A stretch of 64,000 nt of DNA. Source: Beta vulgaris subsp. vulgaris (Eukaryota > Streptophyta > Magnoliopsida > Caryophyllales > Amaranthaceae). The position numbers were made by a program, and so were the translations under genes. The DNA lies in NCBI RefSeq assembly GCF_026745355.1, contig NC_079202.1, positions 39,039,543 to 39,103,542 on the forward strand, in the 5' to 3' direction. The stretch's first letter is position 1. Every line of letters starts with the position of its first letter. The notes under the pieces were generated by a model. The model ran no database searches. It saw only the letters and a program-made list of their open reading frames with translations, and was not told where the DNA came from. Of the stretch, positions 1-11,500 are shown piece by piece.

Positions 1-939
1 ACGATCTCGGTCACGATCACGGCCACGGTCACGGCCGCGGTCACGATCATAGTCTCCATCTCGGTCTCTAGAAGAGCCTTGGGTAGGTTGAGCCCTTTCC
101 ACAGTGATGGGGCGCCCATCTAAGTCCATGCCATTCATTTCCTCAATAGCTTCTTCCATAGCTCTCTTGTCATCAAAAGAAACAAAACCAAATCCACGTG
201 ATCGTCCAGAAAACTTGTCCAAAACAACCTGCGTTCAAAGTGTAATTTAAACGTCAGAAATAAATGATGGCATGAACAAACGAAGTAACTGTAGTTCTCA
301 AATACTCATTCACATGCAAATAAAAAACACAATGCTGACTCTGAATCATTTTGCTAACTAAACATGCTTACACGACCTGTGATTAAGAGAACTACTTTCA
401 AAGTAGCAAAAAGGAATACTCTCTACACTGCAACTCAGTGAATGAAGGTCGGTTCAGAAATTAATGAAAATCAACAGGCTACACCCATCATCAAAACACG
501 AGCAGATAAAAGAAAGGTTACAAAGAATCCCTTCCAATCCCTCTTTCACTCACTCAAGTAGAGGTAAAGCACATTAAAATAAGCAGTGGGAATATTGAAG
601 AGGACAACACAAGAAATTCGAATAATGAGCCGCCCATAAATCAAAACATGTTATCATAATGCATGCCACAGATCACATGCTCAACAAGAAATTGTTTCCT
701 TTCCAACCACAAGCTACCCATTAACATGACTACCATCATTATTCAATGATCTACATAAAGATCAAGATAAGATCTCAAATTCACAATGGATTATATTAAA
801 AAGGCATAAGAGAACAAACAAAGCTTACTTTTGCTTCAAGCAAACGACCATACTTCTCAAATGCATCTTTTAAACCTCTATCAGTAGTAGACCATGAAAG
901 GCTTCCCACAAAACAGCGAAATTCATCCACATCTCCCAT
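1..939 (-). CDS. RZ1A: RZ1-type RRM (glycine-rich) RNA-binding protein, 5' part
   Basis: Two exons are visible: 829-939 (37 codons from the ATG at 937-939) and 1-228, running off the window edge. The intron 229-828 has GT (827-828) and AG borders and keeps the frame. The 113 visible residues form one RRM: RNP2 CFVGSL at residues 9-14 and RNP1 RGFGFVSF at about 48-55. After the motif [18 protein letters not shown] comes an Arg/Asp-rich RDRDRGRDR tail. The order RRM then RD-rich tail is that of plant RZ-1 proteins, nuclear RNA-binding proteins of splicing and cold response. These carry a CCHC zinc knuckle further on, which would lie outside the window. The RRM matches RZ1A/RZ1B/RZ1C-type proteins best; which paralogue it is remains open. 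The promoter and 5' leader intron lie at higher coordinates. Confidence 0.88.
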
Positions 940-947
940 TATTTTAC

Positions 948-2042
948 CTATGAAAACAAAATAGTCAAACAATTATTCCATTAGAAATCTTCAAATTAAA
1001 CACATAAAGAAACCCAAAAGAACAGCAGTAACAGAAACATAATATCCAGCCCCATATTCAAAATTCAAATTCCCTGACCCCAAACCTACGAAAGTATCCC
1101 TGATGATGTCTACAACCAATCTCCTAACAGAGAAATCAGCACACTGGAGAAGTCTATTAACAGGTCATCAAACCTATCTTTTTTAAAACACATGATGTTC
1201 TATTTAAATATAGATGAATGAACTGCAAAACAGATGAAGTAATAAACCATTAAGTTCCAATGACAACAAAAACAACAATATACAAAACTCAATTCTTGTA
1301 TTCATTCTAATAAGCTCTCGCATTCCTTGTGGCTCAGATAGATATCTGTCACTAATACTGCTTAACCGACACCAGCAAAACCATTCAATAAAGTGTAAGT
1401 CCACAACATTGGCGCGCCCATTCCAATACTCGTCTTTTCGAACTCCTAATTCCCCCAACCCCCCTCCTCTCTCCTCTCCTCTCTCAGAAGGAAAAAAGAG
1501 CTTGAAGCCGCAGTAAAATCATAAAATAATCTTCTTTTGTTTTCCTCAACCCCAATTCTCTCTTTAAAGACCCAGTTCTAAGACCTACCGCATGTTAATC
1601 GGGCTTCAACAACAAATAAAAAAATGAATAAGGTAACGATTTCATCAGATTGTTAACCGCTCACAAGCACATAATATCTACGCAACCATAAAATTAAATC
1701 ATATAAACATCATTGATTCATATGGCTAGCAAAATTAAAAACCGAAATCAAAGTATTCAGAACAAATTCCTTCAAAGGAACAAAAAAAAAAACATAAAAT
1801 AAACGCTAGAAATACCTAACGTGCAAATGAAATCGATCAATCCATAAAAAAGATAACAATTTTAACACAGATCTGACGTAGTTCGTAGCAACGGAATTGT
1901 ATCAGAGACGAAATAACAATCAATCGACAATTGATGATAAAATTCAGATCTAATCAATGATCTAACAACGAAAATACATAATTATAGAATGGTGCGATAC
2001 ATATGAGATGAAGGGAAAGAGAGAGAGAGAGAGAGAGATGAC
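948..2042 (-). other. Probable 5'-UTR intron of the RZ1-like gene
   Basis: On the minus strand an AG acceptor (948-949) sits 8 bases before the start codon and a donor (AAG/GT, 2041-2042) lies 1.1 kb upstream, directly after a promoter-like segment. The interval is AT-rich, has no convincing ORF on either strand, and contains a (GA)n run at about 2018-2038 near the donor. A long leader intron is common in plant genes for glycine-rich RNA-binding proteins. The exact splice sites are inferred. Confidence 0.55.
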
Positions 2043-2150
2043 CTTAAAAGCTGACTTCAGGATAAACCCTAATTGGCCAGAGTCGCGCACAAAACACAGA
2101 TTGGAACTTGGAGGAAGATATGCGTTGGGTGAGGGGATATAAATATCTAA
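2043..2150 (-). promoter_or_regulatory. Promoter and first leader exon of the RZ1-like gene
   Basis: Reading the minus strand, a TATA-like TATTTATAT lies at 2137-2147. It is followed by the probable leader exon with a telo-box (AAACCCTAA on the plus strand, 2064-2072), then the leader-intron donor at 2041-2042. Telo-boxes are common near start sites of plant genes for translation and RNA metabolism, which fits the gene. Confidence 0.5.
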
Positions 2151-2242
2151 AAGCGACTACAAATTGTTTTCTATCAAGCGTTTATTAGACCTAGTAAAAG
2201 ACTACAAGAGGCCTGGGCGTATTTCTGGTCCAGACTCCAGAC

Positions 2243-3117
2243 TAGGGTAATAATGAGCCTAACAAGCTCGCGAGCAGCTCGGATTCGGCTCAGCTCGGTC
2301 AAAGCTCGGCTCAAGACTTAAACGAGCCGAGGCTCGGCTCGTAAAGCTTGTGAACAGCTCGATTATTATTTTCTATTTAAAAAATTATTTATATTAAAAA
2401 AATATTTTATATTAAAAAAATATTTTTATATATTAAAAATTATATTAAGTATTTCTTTTAAGATATTAACTAAGGTATATAATAGAAGAAAGATAAAAAG
2501 AAAACGTAAAAACAATTAAAAAAGGGTATTTTTCATTAAGGTGTGATTGTTTGATCATTAAAGTGGGAATAATTACTGGAGAGAATTCACGCGTGGACAA
2601 TGGGGAGCAATGTTGCAAGATGGAAGCAAGTGAGAAAGAAATTTGGCTTTTTAGAGTCCCACATCGGTAGAATAGGATGAGGGTGTGAGTTAGAGGCTTT
2701 ATAAAAGAAACCTTTCACTACGTAACTCCCTACCATTGGCCGGCCTGCTATTACTTTCTTGACTATGCAATAACAAGTGTTAGTTATTGGGTCTTCGAAC
2801 TACTAAATGTTCGGGCCTAATGAACTATGAACCTTGAAGTTATATTCGAACTCGAGCCGAGTTGCAATTTTTGGACTCGAGATCGAGCCTAAGTAGGTTC
2901 GGTTTTGGTTTGGGTCATTAACACCCCTAGCCGAGTCTAAACGAGCTCACAAGCCGAGCCTAAACGAGCTCCCAAGCCGAGCCTAAACGAGCTCACGAGC
3001 CGAGCTCGAGCCGCAAATTCTAATCACGAGCTCGAGTCGAGCTCGGCTCCCCCAAGCTCGACGAGCTCACGAGCCGAGCCGACTATTCGGGTTCGGCTCG
3101 CTCGATAAGCACCCTTA
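2243..3117. mobile_element. Non-autonomous hAT-like element, 875 bp
   Basis: The ends are TAGGGTAATAATGAGC on the left and, read inward from the right, TAAGGGTGCTTATCGAGC, an imperfect terminal inverted repeat of the TAGGGGTG type. It is flanked by ctccagac (2235-2242) and gtccagac (3118-3125), an 8-bp target duplication with one mismatch, as hAT transposases make. Both subterminal zones are dense in GAGCTCG/GAGCCGA words (2258-2350 and 2860-3110), probably transposase-binding repeats. There is no transposase ORF. A second TIR-like end (CACCCCTAG, about 2922-2931) inside suggests a composite or nested structure. Confidence 0.6.
2656..2706 (+). promoter_or_regulatory. Plant snRNA-type promoter (USE plus TATA) inside the hAT element
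   Basis: GTCCCACATCG at 2656-2666 matches the plant snRNA upstream sequence element RTCCCACATCG exactly. TTTATAAAA follows at 2698-2706, 31 bases after it, close to the spacing of Pol II snRNA genes (about 33) rather than Pol III ones (about 23). Transcription would start near 2725-2735. The downstream sequence has no recognisable complete U1, U2, U4, U5 or U6 body, so no snRNA gene is called. Confidence 0.4.
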
Positions 3118-3239
3118 GTCCAGACCATGGACCAAACCAAACCGGTTTGACCTCTGGTCCCGAGTGGCTTGCAACCTTTGTGTAGTTCTAAGGCCTCATT
3201 CTTTTGAAACAAACTGAATTGAATTGAATTGAAATGAAA

Positions 3240-3303
3240 TAATAATAATACTACTTAATATTAATAAAAAAATGTAATAATTAATATAATAATAATAATA
3301 ATG

Positions 3304-3337
<34 letters not shown>

Positions 3338-3360
3338 TAATAATAATGATGACGACGATT

Positions 3361-3390
<30 letters not shown>
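3240..3390. repeat. AAT/ATT trinucleotide microsatellite
   Basis: An imperfect run of AAT/ATA triplets, densest at 3287-3389, with interruptions including gatgacgacgatt. The poly-isoleucine reading frame across it is an artefact of the repeat. Confidence 0.9.
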
Positions 3391-3391
<1 letters not shown>

Positions 3392-4572
3392 CTGAACTAA
3401 AAATAAGTCCAAAAGAACAGGGCCTAAGAGTGACAGTTCTTGATTTGGACAAAGTTTAACTAAAAGTGGAAAACGAAAGCTTGGTTTTGCACCCTATTAA
3501 CAATTCTAATCTTTTTAAAAAATTATTATTGTGTATATACATACTATATGCGCGCAATATTTTTTGATATTTAAATCAATTCATTAACTTGAAATACATA
3601 CAATATCTACAATAAAATAAAAACAAAGATTTACTTATCAAATTGCATCACGTACAGGTCCGCTATGGCATAATCACAATCGTTGATGAGATTTTGGTAT
3701 TACACAAACTTTCTTTCACATTGTCTTTTCTGCACCTTTCCACGAGGAGGTTTATCGATCTATTGTAGTTTTGGATTAGTATTTGATTTTGAGTCACTTG
3801 ATTGTAGAAGGATTGACAATTGTCGTGTCACTGTAGAAACTCTCATCAACAAATCAATTTGTAGTTGGAAATGGAACACGCGCAAAAGAAGGTTCACAAT
3901 GTCTTACAACAAATAGAGATAAAGTCTAATATATATGGGTAGAAAAATCTCTTCTTTTTAGAAAGAATGAGATTTGATTATAAACAACAACTTAGAACTA
4001 GTAATTGAGAAGAAAAATGGTTTATCATTGCTTAAAATGGTAGTAATAGTCTATAGATCCAAAATCTAGGGCTTTGTGAAAGAATAATAGAGAAAATAGG
4101 GGGCAAGTAGAGATGAAACTACATATATCGATAGATTAAAGTGTACCCAATTCATTATATTTAAAATGGCACATAACTATAACCTTTTTAACACTATGTA
4201 TATCTGACTCATTATTTAAACATAGCTGCATTGAGTAATAATTACTTATTTATTTGTTAAATGATCTTTTTTAACATTATAACCTTTCCAAGTTAATTGC
4301 AACATGGCCGCATGGGGGATGAGGCTCATTATTCAAGGAGTGCTTATGAGAACGAGGAAGACAGAGAGAAATAATAAGAGGGGTCAATGTGATAAGAAGA
4401 GAGATTGAGATATCTGCTACTAAAAAAAAGTAATGTTGCAACTTATTCATGCTTTTCGAAAAAGAAAGTGTTGGAACTAATTTGAAAAGACATACAAACT
4501 AATACAATTTAACTATATTATAAACCCCTAAGATGAGCCCCCCTCCCCCCCCCCCTTACAAACCTTTATTAC
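3391..4572. other. AT-rich intergenic DNA, no gene seen
   Basis: No ORF with family resemblance, splice pattern or transposon end was recognised. A C-rich stretch at 4539-4555 precedes the next transposon end. Confidence 0.6.
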
Positions 4573-4850
4573 TAGGGGTGTTCATAAATGTCGGATTCGG
4601 TCGATCGGATATCCGATCCGTTTTTCTAGTTTTCGGATTGAATATTCAAAAAATTGGGGACATAAATTTTTATTTTCGGATATTCGAAACATTAGAACTT
4701 TTTCGGATACCCAATCTAAAATATCAGAAAATATTTTTTTTGACCGGATATTCGATGGTTGGATCTGATCGAAAACTTATATTATGAATTTTCCTTGTTA
4801 AGTTTTTGGATATCTGACCCCAACCGAATTTAAGATATCCGGTTATTCGA
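4573..4850 (+). mobile_element. hAT-like terminal fragment
   Basis: It begins TAGGGGTGTTCATAAATG at 4573, a typical plant hAT terminal repeat. Degenerate GGATATCCG/TTCGGATAT repeats follow for about 280 bp, resembling subterminal transposase sites. No matching right end is seen before the Athila LTR begins, so the element is probably truncated or interrupted. Confidence 0.4.
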
Positions 4851-4854
4851 TTTG

Positions 4855-6171
4855 ATTGTTTGTATAGATTATTTAGCCCAATTCCCTTAGCTTTGAGAGT
4901 CGATTTAAGCTCTTTTGAGCTCAATTGTTGTGTGATTATTTGATATGTTTGGACTTGTTTCCGTGTGTTAGATGTTTTTGGGCAGATTAGGCATCTAGTA
5001 CCTTTATTTGGGTTGCAGAACGGAAGTGCAATGATCACATATGACCAATAGAAGATCCGAGAGGTTTCACAAGTGATTAGGACGAAGATTGCACGGAAAA
5101 AGCCGAGGGATCACTCTCCCCCGGTTAACCGGGCGGTTTGGCCGTACCGGGTGAGCCAAAAAGTTCAGCTCCAAGCCATGTGTCGCCTGGTCAACCAAGC
5201 GAAGAAGGGGCCAAAATTGCTTACATGCCAGAGCGGGCGGCCCTGCTCGATTGACCGAACAGAAGTTCTCCTTAGCTCGTAAAATTAAATCGTCTCCCTT
5301 CAGGAACGTTAATTTTTTATTTTTTTAGCCGGTTTTGTAAAAACTAAAAATAGGTTTTTAGTATCTTCGATTAGGATCTTTAATTCTTAGTTTTTAGGTT
5401 TAAACGCTTAGTTTTATCTCTCTACTTTTGTATTAACTCTTTGCTTTGAAGATTATAAAGATCGTTGATTCGTTTTCATTGATTTTCAATCATTCATTAT
5501 TCCTTAATTTGTTTACTTTGATGTATTCTTCTACTTGCATTATGTTTATTGAGTTTATTATTATCATGAGTGAGTAGTCGTTTTCTAGGGTTTAGTGAGG
5601 GAAGCCATGTTATACCTATTTGATCGTGGTTTAAAGTTCTTCGATACTTGGATTGAATTAGAGTAATTCCTATTCATTGGTTATGCCTGTTTAATTCATG
5701 TAATTGCGCAATATAATGGGTTATGTTTAGCTAATAGGACTTAGAATCGAAAGATCGTACTCATTAGAGGCTTGTTACAATTGGTAGATCTGATTATGTT
5801 GAGCGACCGTACTAGCATATGTTGATCTAAGAGTGTTGAGACCCGACCGTACTATTAACAAAATAGTCTAATTATTCGAACGTCAATCCAAGTATTGTTG
5901 AATTATATTGTAGTGATTAAATTCGTATAAGCATGATGGACCGATCGATTGCCCTAGGTTTTTAATTATTTGATAAATAACTTCCATCTTTTTGTGTTCT
6001 AGTCTATTCTAGTTTAGTTATTAATTAATCAATCAAATTCCTCTCTTGAAGTAGTTAAATAATTCAGCACAAATCTATAGAACTCCTCTCCATGTGGATC
6101 GACTCGTATTTGTCAGTTTATGCTAACAACAAATTACCGTGCACTTGCGGTATATATTTTAAAACCCATCA
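4855..6171 (+). repeat. 5' LTR of Athila-type Ty3 element
   Basis: The right end is fixed by ...CCCATCA at 6171, followed by a primer-binding site at 6178. The last roughly 880 bp (5290-6171) recur twice at 11501-13288. The left end is not sharply defined. The 5' half contains GC-rich modules such as CCCGGTTAACCGGGCGG (5115-5131) that stand out in an AT-rich setting. The TATA region near 5345 is degraded compared with the copies at 12314 and 12460. Confidence 0.6.
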
Positions 6172-6177
6172 AGTTGT

Positions 6178-6195
6178 TGGCACCGTTGTCGGGGA
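6178..6195 (+). other. Primer-binding site, tRNA-Asp type
   Basis: TGGCACCGTTGTCGGGGA matches the tRNA-Asp(GUC) 3' end complement used by Athila elements (TGGCGCCGTTGCCGGGGA) at 16 of 18 positions. Both differences (G to A and C to T) are transitions, as expected from decay of methylated CpG. It starts six bases after the LTR end. Confidence 0.8.
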
Positions 6196-6298
6196 GACGG
6201 TTAGTGTCTGTAGCTTTTTGATTGATTATTTGAACTATTTCTACTTTCCTATTCGAACTTCAAGTTCTAGTTGAGGCAATCTCACTGCTCATTTTTCT

Positions 6299-7160
6299 TT
6301 GTTTCTTTTATGCCCAAGTCTAAAAGAACAGGTACTCCAAGTTCCAACTAATCTTGATCTTGAGAAAACCATCCGAAAACTCAAAAGGCAACAAAACAAG
6401 AAGAAGTTGTCTGCTAATCATGGAAAATCCACGGAAGAACCATCAGAATCAGTCATGTCTCCTAAGTCATTGAAGCCTTATGGGGTAACTTCCCCTAGCA
6501 ATGTTCCCACAGTCCCTACTATGCCTGATATACAAGCGGCCAACTTTCATATCAAGCCTGCCCTCATTAATATGATCCAACAAAACTAGTTTGGAGGGCA
6601 TCCATTTGAAGACTCTGCAAATCATTTACAATGGTTTAAACAACTTTGTCGTATCGTTATGCATCAAGGGGTCACTCATGATCAATTGAAGGTCATATAT
6701 TTGAGTATTCTTTGAAACACAAAGCGTAGAATTGGTTGAATGATGTGACAATAACTGAACTGAGTGTTATTTCTGAAGCATCCCAAAAAGAGTACTACCT
6801 TCCTACCAAAACTGTAGAATTCAACATAATTTTGCTACCTTCCAACAAGAACTTGATGAGACACTGAAGGAAGCATGGAATAGGTTCAAAGACTTGCAGA
6901 GAGAATGCCCTCACCATAACCTTGATAGTTCTTCTAACTTAGCAGCAGATGATCATAGTTCTTATAGGACTATTATAAAGAAAATGTTGGATGCTGATGC
7001 ATATGCATTATTTTCCTCACTAGTCGCCCGGTTAACCATGAAGATGGATGCATTAAAATCTTCGCATGTCTTCCATGACACCTATTACCTCTTTCTACTG
7101 TGAAGTGTGTGGTATTCAAGGCCACTTTGCTCATGATTGTTCCTATAATCAACCTGACCT
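6299..7160 (+). pseudogene. Athila gag remnant
   Basis: An open stretch (6299-6589) runs into a conserved gag segment (FGGHPFEDSANHLQWF near 6592-6640) after an in-frame stop. More stops and frame changes follow. Near 7110-7150, in another frame, a CCHC zinc knuckle CEVCGIQGHFAHDC is intact. Gag forms the particle that packages element RNA. At least five disruptions between start and knuckle make this nonfunctional. Confidence 0.7.
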
Positions 7161-7515
7161 GAACTAGATGGAGCATGCAAATGCATTTCAGCAGAGACCT
7201 CCACACAACCTATACTTTAACACAGTCAACCCAAAGTTGGAAGGATGATCCTAATTTTTTTCTACAAAATATGATTACTAAGAAGAAAGATTTTGGTGGC
7301 ATAAATAGAAAAGATCTAACTGAAGAGTGCAGTGTTGTTCTGCAAAAAAAAAATCCCCCCCAAACTAAAAGATTCTGGTAGTTTTTTCCATCCCTTGTCA
7401 TGTGGGTGCATTGTTTATAAGATAAGGCTTTATGTGATCTAGGTGCTAGTGTATATGTTATTCCTTTATCTATCTGTAACTGAACTTGGGAGTTTGAAAT
7501 TGCACAAAGATTAGT

Positions 7516-7944
7516 TTGCAAATGACAAATCGTTCTGTGAAATATCCTTTGGGTATTTTAGAGGTGCATGTCAGGGTTGAAAATTTCTACAATCCTGTCG
7601 ATTTTGTAGTACTTGATATGGAAGAAGATAGTCAGATTCCCATTATTTTTGGTAGACCTTTCTTATGTACTGCAAGTGCTGTTATTGATGTAAAATTTGG
7701 CTCTCTGACTTTAAGTGTTGGTGATGATATTATTACTTTTAAACTAACCAATGTTATTAAGTCTCTTATGTTTGAGCACACATGCTGCAAAATTCATGTA
7801 CTAGATGAGATTTCTGGAGGTGCTTTTCAACAATTCATGTCAAATGATTTATTGGAGACAACTCATGATTTGGATGACCTTGACATTAATGAGATATCAG
7901 ACTATAAGGTAATGGAGACTATTTGCTCTACTTTCGAGTCATAG
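7516..7944 (+). pseudogene. Athila aspartic protease region
   Basis: An open 142-codon segment contains the retropepsin-like flap and strand motifs VVLDMEEDSQIPIIFGRPFL, typical of Ty3 elements where GRPFL follows the active-site strand. The active-site segment itself should lie upstream near 7430-7470, where LGASVYVIPLSI-like residues appear in a different frame beside stops. The protease is therefore broken. Confidence 0.7.
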
Positions 7945-8074
7945 GTAAAGAAGTTAGAATTTAATTAAGCCTTTACCTTCTCACCTCAAATATGCATTTC
8001 TTGATGATAATGAGGAATGCCCTGCGATTGTTAGTACTAAACTCATAGTTAGCCAGCTTTCATAGCTTCTTACA

Positions 8075-9500
8075 GTGCTTCGCATGCACAAAAGGGCTAT
8101 TAGGTATAGTATTGATGATTTAAAGGGTATTAATCTTGATTTCAGTATGCATGGAATAAATTTGGAAGAGAATCACCGCCCTTCCATACAACCCCGAAGA
8201 AGTTTGAGTCCTAATATGCAAGAGGTAGTGAAGAAGGAAATAATGAAACTACTTGACGCGGGCTTCATCTACCTTATCTCATATTCTAAATGGGTGAGCC
8301 CAGTTTAAGTTGTTCCTAAAGGGGGGGGGGGTACTGCTGTTAAGAATGATTGGGATGAACTAATTCCTACTCATATTGTTACAAGTTGGTGAATGTTGTA
8401 TTGACTATCTCAGATTAAGCACAAGCACTTTGAAAGATCACTTCCCCCTCCCTTTTATTGATCAGATGTTAGAAAGATTAGCAAAACATAACTTTTTCTG
8501 TTATTTGAATGAATATTCAGGTTTCTTTCAGATTCCATTCACCAGAGATCAGGAGAAGACGACGTTCACTTGCCCTAGACACTTTTGCATATCGCAGAAT
8601 GCCATTTGGTTTGTGCAACGCCCTGCCACATTTAGAGATGTATGATGGCCATTTTTTCTGATTTCATCGAGAATATCATGGAGGTATTTATGGATGATTT
8701 TAGTGTTTATGGTTCTGACTTTGTAGTGTGTTTGCATAACTCTCTAAATTCTGAAATGTTCTGAGGTTAACTTGTTCTTAATTGGGAAAAGTGCACTTCA
8801 TGGTGAATGAGGAGTGGTACTTGGACACCTCATATCTGACGTGGCATCCAGGTGGACAGAGCAAAAATTGAGGTGATTGAGAAACTTCCTCCTCCTGTGA
8901 ATGTCAAGGGAGGGAGGAGTTTTGTGGGTCACGTGGGGTTCTATCGCAGATTTATAAAAGATTTTTCAAAAATTACGAAACCCCATACTCAATTGTTGCT
9001 CAAGGATGCCACTTTTAATTTTACTTATGCTTGTGTGGAGTCTTTTGACAGGATTAAGGAAGCATTGACCACTGCCACTAGGGGATAACCTCCATATTGG
9101 ACTCTTCCCTTCGAGATCATATGTGATGCTAGTGATTATGCAGTTGGTGTTGTGCTTGGACATCGGAAGAACAAGGTCCTCTATGCTATCTATTATACCA
9201 GCAAGACATTGGATGAAGCTCAGGTCAACTTGCTACTACAAAGAAGGAGTTATTGGCCATTGTTCATGCTCTTGACAAGTTTCAAACCTACCTCATAGGT
9301 TCAAAAGTGATTGTCTACACCGATCATGCTGCACTGAAGTATCTATTGGCTAAGAAGGAAGCAAAGCCTCGACTTATTCGATGGATACTCTTATTACAAG
9401 AGTTTGATTTGGAGATCCGTGACAAGAAAGGTGCTGAGAATGTAGTTGCAGATGATCTTTCTAGATTGAGATTTGAGTCAAGTGTTGATGACCCCATAGA
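8075..9500 (+). pseudogene. Athila reverse transcriptase and RNase H remnant
   Basis: The RT begins with a recognisable EVVKKEIMKLLDAGFIY segment (8220-8270). It continues through FPLPFIDQMLERLAKHNFF (8443-8505) and, in a shifted frame near 8600, the MPFGLCNAPATF motif. The catalytic region near 8690-8720 (VFMDDF in place of YxDD context) is followed by a frame break. Thumb and RNase H follow: GFYRRFIKDFSKI (8938-8975), then [14 protein letters not shown] and ADDLSRL at 9308-9470. Stops at 8306 and 9088 and several frameshifts show long-dead coding sequence, and the domain order is that of Ty3 elements. Confidence 0.8.
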
Positions 9501-9599
9501 TGATTCTTTTCTCGGTAATCATCTTTTTGATGTGTCTACTCAATCCCCATGGTATGCAAATTTTGCTAACTATCGTGTTGGTGGTTCTATCCTCCTGAT

Positions 9600-10787
9600 T
9601 TGACTTACCAACAACGCAAGAAGTTTTATCATGATGTTAAGCATTACTATTGGAAAGACCCACTTCTATACAAGAAGTACTCAAATGGCTTGTTTAGAAG
9701 ATGTGTTGCTGATTGGGAAATAGTGGGGATCCTACAACACTGTCATAATATCCTTGTAGTGGGCATCTTGGCTCACAGGCCACAGCTTATAGAGTTATTT
9801 AGAGTGGTTTCTACTGGCCTACTATTTTCAAAGATGCCCGTGCCTTTTGCCTTTTCTGCAACGAGTGTCAAAGAACGAGAAATATTTCAAAGAGATAGGA
9901 GATGCCATAGATGGGAATTTTGGATATTGAGCCCTTTGATGCGTGGGGCATTGATTTCATGGGACCTTTACCTTCTTCTTGTGTGGATTATGTGACTGAG
10001 TGCGTTGAAGTTGTGGTTTCACCTACTAATGATTCTAAGGTGGTCATGAAGCTCTTTCAGAAGATTATTTTTCCTCGATTCGAAGTCCCAAGAGTCTTGA
10101 TCAATGATGGGAAGGTCTCATTTTCATCAGAGAACCTTCAAAGCTTTACTAAAGAAATATAAAGTCACTCATAAGGTTTGATTGGCTTATCATCCTCAGA
10201 CTAGTGGCCAAGTTGAAGTCTCCAATCATCAGATTAAGCGCATCCTAGAGAAGATGGTCAATAGGTCAAGGAAAGATTGGTCACAAAAGTTGGATGATAC
10301 TTTATGGGTACTACGAACTGCTTTTAAGACACCTCTAGGAACCACCACATATCAGATGGTCTATGGCAAAGCTTGTCATTTACCAGTTGAAATGGAGTAT
10401 CTCTCAGCTTGGGAAGTTAAAGAAATCAACATTGATTTAGAGGCTGTAGGTGAGGCAAGAATTCTTTAGTTGAATGAGTTAGATGAGCTTCGACTAGAAG
10501 CATAAGAGAACCACAAGCTTTACAAGGACCAGACAAAGAGGTTTCATGAAAAGATGATTGAGAAGCACGAGTTTCATGTTGATGACAAGGTTTTATTATA
10601 TAATTCTAGACTAAGGCTGTTTCCTGGACCTTTTGATGTCACTGATGTGAAGGCACATGGAGCCATTGAAGTGGCTAATGCAGAGGGGACAAAGTTTAAA
10701 GTGAATGTTCAACGTCTGAAGTTGTACCATGAGGGTGCTTTCATAGGCCAAGTGGAGGTTATCTACTTCCATGCTCCCCCACTTTGA
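9600..10787 (+). pseudogene. Athila integrase remnant
   Basis: The zinc-binding region (9600-9900) is scrambled by frameshifts. The catalytic core has DAWGIDFMGPLPSS (9928-9970) and [19 protein letters not shown] (10185-10240), with [17 protein letters not shown] and [10 protein letters not shown] after it, the signature of Athila/Tat integrases. The C-terminal GPY/F-like module (LFPGPFDVTDV, 10615-10655) lies in the last open stretch. Stops at 10160, 10467 and 10503 interrupt it. Confidence 0.8.
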
Positions 10788-11500
10788 AATCTAAGATACT
10801 ATACGGTCGTGTGGGACCTTTATAAACTAGCATTTTACGGAAGGCAACCCGTCTTTTCTTTTCTTTCTCTGACAACTAGTCTACAACATATTGATCTTTG
10901 GACGAGCTTAGTGTGTGCACGGGATCAATATCATAACATCGGAAAAATTTGACGAAAAATAACTAAAAAATAAACCGCCTGGTCAACCGGGCGATTTCGC
11001 CCCACCGAGCCACTGAACTTGCCCCACCTGGCGAGTTTGTCGGATACTGCACCTAGCTATTTCAGGAGGCCGGGAAACGAAAAATTCAGAAAAAAGGCTA
11101 AGTGATTTTCCCCGGTCAACCGGGCAAGGCTGTCTGACCGGGCGCACAAGCAATTTTGAGGTTTCTTTTACCCGGTTAACCGAGCAACATTGCCTTGGAT
11201 ATGTCGAAGATTTGGAATTCGCCCGACCAGGCTGTAGTACTTCACCCCACTAGCTACCTGCGTTACGCTGCGGGGAAAAAGAAGAAATTTTTTTGCTCGG
11301 TTGAATACCTGAATCAGCAATTTTTACCCTCTTGTTTTATGCGCCGAAGCGCTTTTTTCCTCTTCACTTCTTTCATTCTCTTTCACTCTTCATTCTATCA
11401 AGCCCTATCTTTCTCTCTCTCCTCAAAACCTCCATAACCACCCTTCATCCTACCTTTCTTCACTCAAAAATTCCATCTTCCCAGTCAATTTTCTCATCTT
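10788..11500 (+). other. Athila 3' internal region after pol
   Basis: Noncoding sequence after integrase includes GGAAGGCAACCCGTC (about 10841-10855), a phrase usual just after the Athila pol gene. It also holds several GC-rich modules of the type CCTGGTCAACCGGGCG (10978, 11112, 11171, 11222) like those of the 5' LTR. The second half is a pyrimidine-rich leader-like tract (11380-11500). No env-like ORF is intact. Confidence 0.5.

Noticed and set aside
1204..1458. 84-codon minus-strand ORF
   Set aside because: Falls inside the inferred leader intron of the RZ1-like gene and resembles no known protein.
2720..2900. U2-type snRNA gene
   Set aside because: The promoter is convincing but the downstream sequence does not show the conserved U2 start or Sm site.
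3261..3452. Minus-strand ORF of poly-isoleucine/valine
   Set aside because: It is only the translation of the AAT/ATT microsatellite.
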